A stretch of DNA of 5,881 bases, from NCBI GenBank assembly GCA_003139735.1, contig PLGA01000151.1, positions 1-5,881 of the forward strand, read 5' to 3'. A model generated the notes under the pieces. The model saw only the letters and a program-made list of their open reading frames with translations, searched no databases and was not told the origin of the DNA. The position numbers were made by a program, and so were the translations under genes. Below are positions 1 through 3,787 of this stretch, one piece after another; within the stretch, counting starts at the first letter, position 1, and every line of letters starts with the position of its first letter. This DNA is from Bryobacterales bacterium. GTDB lineage: Bacteria > Acidobacteriota > Terriglobia > Bryobacterales > Bryobacteraceae.

Positions 1-292
1 TTCCATCCAGCGCAACTACCTCCACGCCCTCAAAGAACTCCAGAACCTTGAAAAGACCGAATCCGCCGCCGACGCCGACCAGGTGGGGCAGGCGCTTCCG
101 CCTGCCATCCCCGCCGACGTTCCTGTGCCCATCCAACCCGAATCGAATCAACAACCTATCCCCGAAATTGGCTTCGTTCCTGAACACATAGCGGAGCAGG
201 CCCTTCCGCCCGCCAATCCCGCCCCCGCCCCCGCTCCCACGCTCATCGAAACCCTCACCGGAGGCCCCGTTCTGGCGCCTGCCTTGTCCTAA
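1..292 (+). CDS. 3' end of a hypothetical protein with Pro/Ala-rich tail (5' partial)
   Basis: The open frame enters from the left edge (first full codon at 2) and ends at TAA 290-292, so about 96 C-terminal residues are visible. A GTG at 83 could serve as an in-window start, but the frame upstream is open and reads as an ordered helix (SIQRNYLHALKELQNLEK), so I treat the gene as truncated by the window. The rest is low-complexity and Pro/Ala-rich, probably disordered, and contains QALPPA(I/N)PA twice, 36 residues apart (DNA 89-115 and 197-223, 23 of 27 bases identical). The helix resembles the C-terminal end of a common family of uncharacterised Acidobacteria and Planctomycetes proteins that finish with a YxxALxELQ helix; that is memory-based and unverified. 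The function is unknown. The repeat array begins immediately after the stop. Confidence 0.6.
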   Translation, partial: SIQRNYLHALKELQNLEKTESAADADQVGQALPPAIPADVPVPIQPESNQQPIPEIGFVPEHIAEQALPPANPAPAPAPTLIETLTGGPVLAPALS

Positions 293-344
293 CCCCCGTC
301 GGGGCCCGTCAAGAAGGAGCATCACTCTCGCATCTGCGCTGTCC

Positions 345-385
345 GAAGCCCCGTCAGGGGCCAGAGATTAGTCGGGCGAGTGCCC
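345..385 (+). repeat. Degenerate repeat copy with altered but still paired hairpin
   Basis: GAAGCCCCGTCAGGGG at 345-360 matches the first hairpin of the full units. It is followed by CCAGAGATTAG, which lacks two bases and has one substitution relative to the linker in the full copies. Where the full copies have CAGGGC-GTAA-GCCCTG, this copy has GGGC-GAGT-GCCC (374-385): the sequence changes but the stem is kept. It then runs straight into the next copy at 388. Confidence 0.7.
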
Positions 386-387
386 CC

Positions 388-476
388 AAGCCCCGTCAGG
401 GGCGCCAGAAATTAGCCCAGGGCGTAAGCCCTGTGGAATCTGTCCAGAACCCCGCCAGCCCTGTAAGGGCGTAAGA
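388..476 (+). repeat. Full repeat unit, copy 1 (89 bp)
   Basis: The unit contains three hairpins: 390-403 (GCCCC/GGGGC, loop GTCA), 418-433 (CAGGGC/GCCCTG, loop GTAA) and 458-470 (GCCCT/AGGGC, loop GTA). It matches 533-621 base for base without gaps except at 441, 446, 452 and 464. Three of these lie in the linker between hairpins 2 and 3, and the fourth lies in the loop of hairpin 3. If transcribed, the second hairpin would carry a GUAA loop closed by C-G, which fits the GNRA tetraloop class. Confidence 0.9.
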
Positions 477-532
477 GGCATCGCCAGCCCTGGTAACAGC
501 GAAGAACGCAAGAAGCATCGTTCTGGGATCCG

Positions 533-621
533 AAGCCCCGTCAGGGGCGCCAGAAATTAGCCCAGGGCGTAAGCCCTGTGGAATCGGTCCGGAACCGCGC
601 CAGCCCTGCAAGGGCGTAAGA
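533..621 (+). repeat. Full repeat unit, copy 2 (89 bp)
   Basis: This is the second copy of the unit, exactly 145 bp downstream of copy 1, with 85 of 89 positions identical. Its hairpins are at 535-548, 563-578 and 603-615. It ends 55 bp before the cysS ATG, so it lies upstream of or inside the cysS promoter region. The 477-532 segment between the copies is unrelated to the unit apart from a partial third-hairpin fragment and the AAGAAGCATC element at 510-519. Confidence 0.9.
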
Positions 622-676
622 AGCCTTTCGTGCGTGCCCCATCACCGTTGGACAATCCGGCTCATAAGCGGGTACG

Positions 677-2095
677 ATGAAACTTCCCCACTTTATGCCG
701 CTGCGATTCTACAATACGCTCACGCAACAGGTGCAGGAGTTCGCTCCCGCCCACGACAACACCGTCCGCATGTACACGTGCGGTCCCACCGTGTACGACT
801 TCGCGCATATCGGCAATTTCCGAACCTTCACGTTCGTGGACATCCTGCGCAAGACCCTTCGCGCCAACGGTTTCGGGCTGAACCACGTCATGAACATCAC
901 GGACGTGGACGATAAGATCATCCGCAACGCCGCGGCGCAAGGGAAGACCATCGAGGACTACACGGCCACCTATATTCAGGCGTTTCTCGACGATTGCGCA
1001 ACGCTGCGCCTCGAACGGCCCGAGCGGCTGACGCCGGCCACCCAGCACATCGACGACATGGCGGCGGCCATCGCGCGCCTGGGCGAGGGCAGCCATACTT
1101 ATAACAGCGAGGGCTCCATCTACTTCCGTATCGCCACCTTTCCGCAGTATGGGAAGCTGTCGCACAACGATTTCGGCGGCATCCTGGCGGGCGCGCGGGT
1201 GGACGTGGACGAGTACGAAAAAGCGGACGCGCGCGATTTCGCGCTGTGGAAGGCGCCCAAGCCCGGCGAGCACTTCTGGGAAGAGCCCATCGGACCGGGC
1301 AGGCCCGGCTGGCACATCGAGTGTTCGGTCATGGCCATCAAGTACCTGGGCGAGACGCTCGACATCCACGCCGGCGGCGTAGACCTGATTTTTCCTCATC
1401 ATGAAAATGAGATTGCGCAATCTGAATCGCTGACAGGAAAGCCTTTCTCGCGCTTCTGGCTGCACGCGGAATTTCTCATGGTGGAAGGCCAGAAGATGTC
1501 GAAGTCGCTCGGGAATTACCTGACTCTGCGCGACGTGCTGGCGCGCGGGTACGAACCGGAGGCCATCCGCTACCTGCTGGAGTCGGTGCCATACCGGAAG
1601 ACGCTGAATTTCACCTTCGACGGGCTGAAATCCGCGGTCACGTCCATCGAACGGCTGCGCAATTTCAAGCTGCGCCTGGAAACCGACCGGTATCCTGAGG
1701 GCGTTCAAGAGCGGATGACGGCGCGGACCGCGGCGGCCTCGCAGGCCTTCACCGACGGCCTGAACGACGATCTGAACACCGCCGAAGCGCTGGCGGCGGT
1801 TTTCGAGTACGTGCGCGACGCCAACAGCGCCATGGACACGGGCGAGTTCCGCGCGGGAGACGTGGCCGGGGCGCTCGAATTACTGAAACGCTTCGACTCC
1901 ATTTTCGATGTGCTGCAGCCGGGGGCCAAGGGCGGCCAACTTCAGGATGCCGAAGTGGAACGGCTGATCGCGGAACGCACGGCCGCCAAGAAAGCCCGGA
2001 ATTTCGCGGCCGCGGACCGCATTCGCGAGCAGCTTCTGGAGCAGGGCATTGTGCTCGAGGACACCAAGTCCGGCGTTCGATGGAAGAGGAAATAG
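677..2095 (+). CDS. cysS: Cysteinyl-tRNA synthetase (CysRS)
   Basis: This cytoplasmic class I aminoacyl-tRNA synthetase joins L-cysteine to tRNA-Cys using ATP. The 472 residues compare with 461 in E. coli. The Rossmann catalytic domain shows CGPTVYDFAHIGN, with a HIGN form of the HIGH signature at 44-47, and KMSKS at 273-277. The four expected zinc ligands are present: Cys35, Cys216 (WHIECSVM), His241 and Glu245 (FPHHENE), with the same spacing as E. coli C28/C209/H234/E238. A helical DALR/anticodon region follows and the protein ends GVRWKRK, typical of the family. The start is uncertain: neither ATG 677 nor ATG 695 (MPLRFYNTL) has a clear Shine-Dalgarno sequence, and 695 fits the usual family N-terminus better. 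The stop is one base before the next gene's GTG, indicating an operon. Confidence 0.97.
   Translation: MKLPHFMPLRFYNTLTQQVQEFAPAHDNTVRMYTCGPTVYDFAHIGNFRTFTFVDILRKTLRANGFGLNHVMNITDVDDKIIRNAAAQGKTIEDYTATYIQAFLDDCATLRLERPERLTPATQHIDDMAAAIARLGEGSHTYNSEGSIYFRIATFPQYGKLSHNDFGGILAGARVDVDEYEKADARDFALWKAPKPGEHFWEEPIGPGRPGWHIECSVMAIKYLGETLDIHAGGVDLIFPHHENEIAQSESLTGKPFSRFWLHAEFLMVEGQKMSKSLGNYLTLRDVLARGYEPEAIRYLLESVPYRKTLNFTFDGLKSAVTSIERLRNFKLRLETDRYPEGVQERMTARTAAASQAFTDGLNDDLNTAEALAAVFEYVRDANSAMDTGEFRAGDVAGALELLKRFDSIFDVLQPGAKGGQLQDAEVERLIAERTAAKKARNFAAADRIREQLLEQGIVLEDTKSGVRWKRK
2085..2091 (+). promoter_or_regulatory. Ribosome binding site inside the cysS end, fixes the downstream GTG start
   Basis: AGAGGAA within the last cysS codons carries a GAGG core (2086-2089) seven bases before GTG 2097. 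This spacing supports GTG 2097 as the start, not the in-frame GTG at 2049 deep inside cysS. The arrangement implies translational coupling of the two genes. Confidence 0.75.
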
Positions 2096-2096
2096 A

Positions 2097-3275
2097 GTGA
2101 ACCTGCATACCAAGGCCGTACACGCGGGCGAACGCCGGAAGGCCGCCGCACAAACACCCGTCACCACGCCCATCTACACGGCCGCGAGCTACTCTTGCGA
2201 CTCCATGGAGCAGCTCGACCGCATCTTCGGTCGCGAGGAAGAAGGTTACTGCTACGCGCGCTACGACAATCCGACCAATGCGGCGCTCGAAGCCCAGGTG
2301 AACGCCCTGGAGAACGGGCACGGCGCGCTGGCCTGCGCATCGGGCATGGTGGCGCTCCAAATGGCGCTGGCTACCGCCCTGATGGACCGGCGCAAGTCCA
2401 TTGTGGCCGCGGACGCGCTCTACGGCGCAAGCGTGGGGCTCTTGATGAACGTGTTCGAACCCTCCGGCGTGAGCGTGCGGTTCGCCGGCGTTTGCGATTT
2501 GGACGGGTTGCGGGCGGCGGTGCGGGAAGCCCGGCCCGGCTGCATCCTGATGGAGGCGATCTCCAATCCGCTGTTGCGGGTAGGGCAGATCGACCGGATC
2601 GCCGAAATCGCCCGGGAAGCCGGCGCTGCGCTGATCGTGGACAGCACCTTCGCCACGCCGCTGCTGCTGCGGCCGCTCGAACTGGGGGCGCACTTCAGCG
2701 TACACAGCCTGACGAAGTTCCTTTCGGGCCACGGCGACGTGCTGGGCGGCGTGGTGATCTCGGACGCGGAACATTATGAGGCGCTGCGCCGCCTGTCCCG
2801 CACCATCGGCCCGGTGCTGGGGCCGTTTGAGAGCTATCTCGCCATGCGGGGCATCAAGACCTTTCCGCTCCGCATGGAACGCCAATGCGCCAACGCCCGC
2901 CTGGTGGCCGACTGGCTGGCGGCCCATGGCAGGGTCGAGCGGGTGTACTTCACGGGCGACCCGGCGCATCCCGACGCCGCCGCCATCCGCCGTTTGTTTC
3001 CGCCCGGCCTCTTCGGGGCCATGGTCAGTTTTGAAGTGCGCGGCGCCGGCAAGCCCGAAATCTTCCGCTTCATGGACGCCCTCAAGACCATTGTGCGCGC
3101 CACCTCGCTCGGCGACGTACATAGCATGATGCTTTACCCGGCGATGAGCTCGCACCGGGAACTTTCGCCGAAACACCGGGAACGGATGGGGATCCGCGAC
3201 AACCTCGTTCGCCTTTCGGTAGGGATTGAGGCCCCCGAGGACATTATCGGGGATTTGGAACAGGCACTCGGGTAG
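2097..3275 (+). CDS. Cys/Met metabolism PLP-dependent enzyme (trans-sulfuration family)
   Basis: This 392-residue fold-type I PLP enzyme belongs to the cystathionine gamma-synthase/gamma-lyase/methionine gamma-lyase/O-acetylhomoserine sulfhydrylase superfamily (E. coli MetB is 386). Visible family residues are YxR at 53-55 (phosphate contact from the neighbouring subunit), Tyr109 in LYG (stacks on PLP), Asp182 in VDSTFATP (pyridine nitrogen), Lys207 in HSLTKFLSGHGD (Schiff base) and Arg372 in VRLSVGIE (substrate carboxylate). By hand alignment, E. coli CGS residues D45, R49, R106 and E325 correspond to Cys52, Tyr56, Gly114 and Thr336, so a standard CGS or CGL role is doubtful. The methionine gamma-lyase cysteine after LYG is Ala111. 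It may be a lyase, a sulfhydrylase or an unassigned subgroup. The GTG start lies one base after the cysS stop, implying co-transcription. Confidence 0.93.
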   Translation: MNLHTKAVHAGERRKAAAQTPVTTPIYTAASYSCDSMEQLDRIFGREEEGYCYARYDNPTNAALEAQVNALENGHGALACASGMVALQMALATALMDRRKSIVAADALYGASVGLLMNVFEPSGVSVRFAGVCDLDGLRAAVREARPGCILMEAISNPLLRVGQIDRIAEIAREAGAALIVDSTFATPLLLRPLELGAHFSVHSLTKFLSGHGDVLGGVVISDAEHYEALRRLSRTIGPVLGPFESYLAMRGIKTFPLRMERQCANARLVADWLAAHGRVERVYFTGDPAHPDAAAIRRLFPPGLFGAMVSFEVRGAGKPEIFRFMDALKTIVRATSLGDVHSMMLYPAMSSHRELSPKHRERMGIRDNLVRLSVGIEAPEDIIGDLEQALG

Positions 3276-3290
3276 GTGGCGGCGCGGAGC

Positions 3291-3614
3291 TTAGTGTGCG
3301 GGCCGGCGGGTTTCCAGGTAGAGGACCCGTTCTTCCAGGGCCGTGATTCTGGCATTCGTGTCGGCGTCGGAGGTTTCTAGACGGTGCATGCGGGCAAAGT
3401 TCCCGCGTGCAAAGGCTTCGATGCCGCGTAGAATTTCCGTCTGCATGTCGCGCGCAAGCTTCGCCGCGCGTTGCTCGGCGGCGGTTATGGCGGCGGCGGT
3501 GTCCGCCTGGGCGGCGGCGATGGCGGCGGCGGTGGCGGCGTTGATTGTGACGGTCGCGCGGTCGATCTCGGTGCGGAGGTCAGCGCGGGTAATGGGCTGG
3601 TCGTCGTCTGGCAT
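3291..3614 (-). CDS. Small Ala-rich coiled-coil hypothetical protein
   Basis: This encodes 107 residues on the minus strand, ATG 3612-3614 to TAA 3291-3293. AAGGAG at 3618-3623 lies three bases before the ATG, close spacing but a strong match, which supports translation. The protein is predicted cytoplasmic: no signal peptide or membrane segment is seen. The N-terminus MPDDDQPITRADL is followed by an Ala-rich helix with two adjacent 11-residue repeats, TAAAIAAAQAD (28-38) and TAAAITAAEQR (39-49). A charged helical section follows (RGIEAFARGNFARMHRLE), then a heptad-like C-terminus (ITALEERVLYLETRR) suited to coiled-coil oligomerisation. I do not recognise a characterised homologue. Its stop is 15 bp from that of the convergent PLP-enzyme gene, with no terminator visible between them. 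Confidence 0.75.
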   Translation of the reverse strand: MPDDDQPITRADLRTEIDRATVTINAATAAAIAAAQADTAAAITAAEQRAAKLARDMQTEILRGIEAFARGNFARMHRLETSDADTNARITALEERVLYLETRRPAH

Positions 3615-3667
3615 CGGCTCCTTACATTGTACGCGAGTCGCCTGGGGATCAGCCAGCCTCTCCCCTG

Positions 3668-3706
3668 GAAGTTTAACTTCTGATAACGAATATTATGTAA
3701 ACTTGT
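3668..3706 (-). promoter_or_regulatory. AT-rich segment, possible promoter of the small coiled-coil gene
   Basis: This is an AT-rich island in otherwise GC-rich DNA, between the terminator of the upstream minus-strand gene and the small gene. On the minus strand it carries TTTACA (3695-3700) as a -35-like hexamer, but no good -10 lies at the standard spacing. It also holds a perfect 13-bp inverted repeat, GAAGTTTAACTTC (3668-3680), which could be an operator. The call rests on composition and position only. Confidence 0.3.
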
Positions 3707-3718
3707 GTGCCGGGCCTG

Positions 3719-3755
3719 AAAAATGGCCCGGTCCCCGCTGAATCGGGACCGGGCC
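3719..3755 (-). terminator. Rho-independent terminator of the FecR/DUF6600-like gene
   Basis: GGCCCGGTCCC (3725-3735) and GGGACCGGGCC (3745-3755) form a perfect 11-bp, nearly all-GC stem with a 9-base loop. On the minus strand the stem is followed by ATTTTT (3719-3724), giving the U-tract. It lies 33 bases after the stop of the minus-strand gene ending at 3788. On the plus strand the stem is followed by TAGGGG, so it should work in one direction only. Confidence 0.9.
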
Positions 3756-3787
3756 TAGGGGAAGAAACCGAAAGTCCTTGAGCGGCT

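Larger units (their letters stand above)
293..625. repeat. Intergenic array of REP-like hairpin repeats
   Basis: This non-coding stretch is made of GC-rich short palindromes joined by constant linkers. The basic unit, seen best at 388-476 and 533-621, holds three hairpins in order: GCCCC-loop-GGGGC, CAGGGC-GTAA-GCCCTG and GCCCT-loop-AGGGC, with the linker CGCCAGAAATTAG between the first two. Degenerate pieces lie at 294-304 (CCCCGTCGGGG) and 345-385, and a further fragment at about 484-499 (CCAGCCCTGGTAACAG) resembles the third hairpin. A spacer element AAGAAG(GAG)CATC occurs at 311-323 and 510-519, each time ahead of a copy of the first hairpin. The type resembles the dispersed palindromic repeats of Acidobacteria and Planctomycetes genomes; mobility and function are unknown. 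Short reading frames across it are repeat-derived and probably not translated. Confidence 0.85.

Noticed and set aside
396..611. Open frame of 71 codons on the minus strand across the repeat array
   Set aside because: Its sequence is a translation of the hairpin repeats (GLRPGLISGAP-type units), it has no ribosome binding site, and the repeats conserve stems, not codons.
293..625. Possible CRISPR array
   Set aside because: The units are 89 bp with internal hairpins, the copies are too few and unevenly spaced, the spacing is not spacer-like, and no cas gene is present.
612..676. Possible T-box or other riboswitch controlling cysS
   Set aside because: The 55 bp between the last repeat and the ATG is too short, and I see no specifier loop, T-box sequence or terminator.
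1410..1423. Perfect 14-bp palindrome AGATTGCGCAATCT inside cysS
   Set aside because: It encodes conserved residues of the zinc motif region. By simple arithmetic (5881/4^7, about 0.36) such a palindrome is not surprising in a window of this size.
662..1708. Open frame of 348 codons on the minus strand
   Set aside because: It is antisense to cysS, whose motifs are unambiguous. Long antisense frames are common in GC-rich genes, and this one shows no recognisable domain.
2049..2096. In-frame GTG at 2049 as an earlier start for the PLP enzyme
   Set aside because: It would overlap cysS by 47 bases and add 16 residues unlike the family. GTG 2097 has a well-spaced ribosome binding site and gives the usual N-terminus.
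1749..3176. Open frame of 475 codons on the minus strand
   Set aside because: It is antisense to the cysS end and the PLP enzyme, is rich in Arg/His/Pro as expected of a shadow frame, and crosses a real gene boundary.
3276..3290. Bidirectional terminator between the convergent genes
   Set aside because: Only 15 bp separate the stops and no stem with a T-tract is visible.
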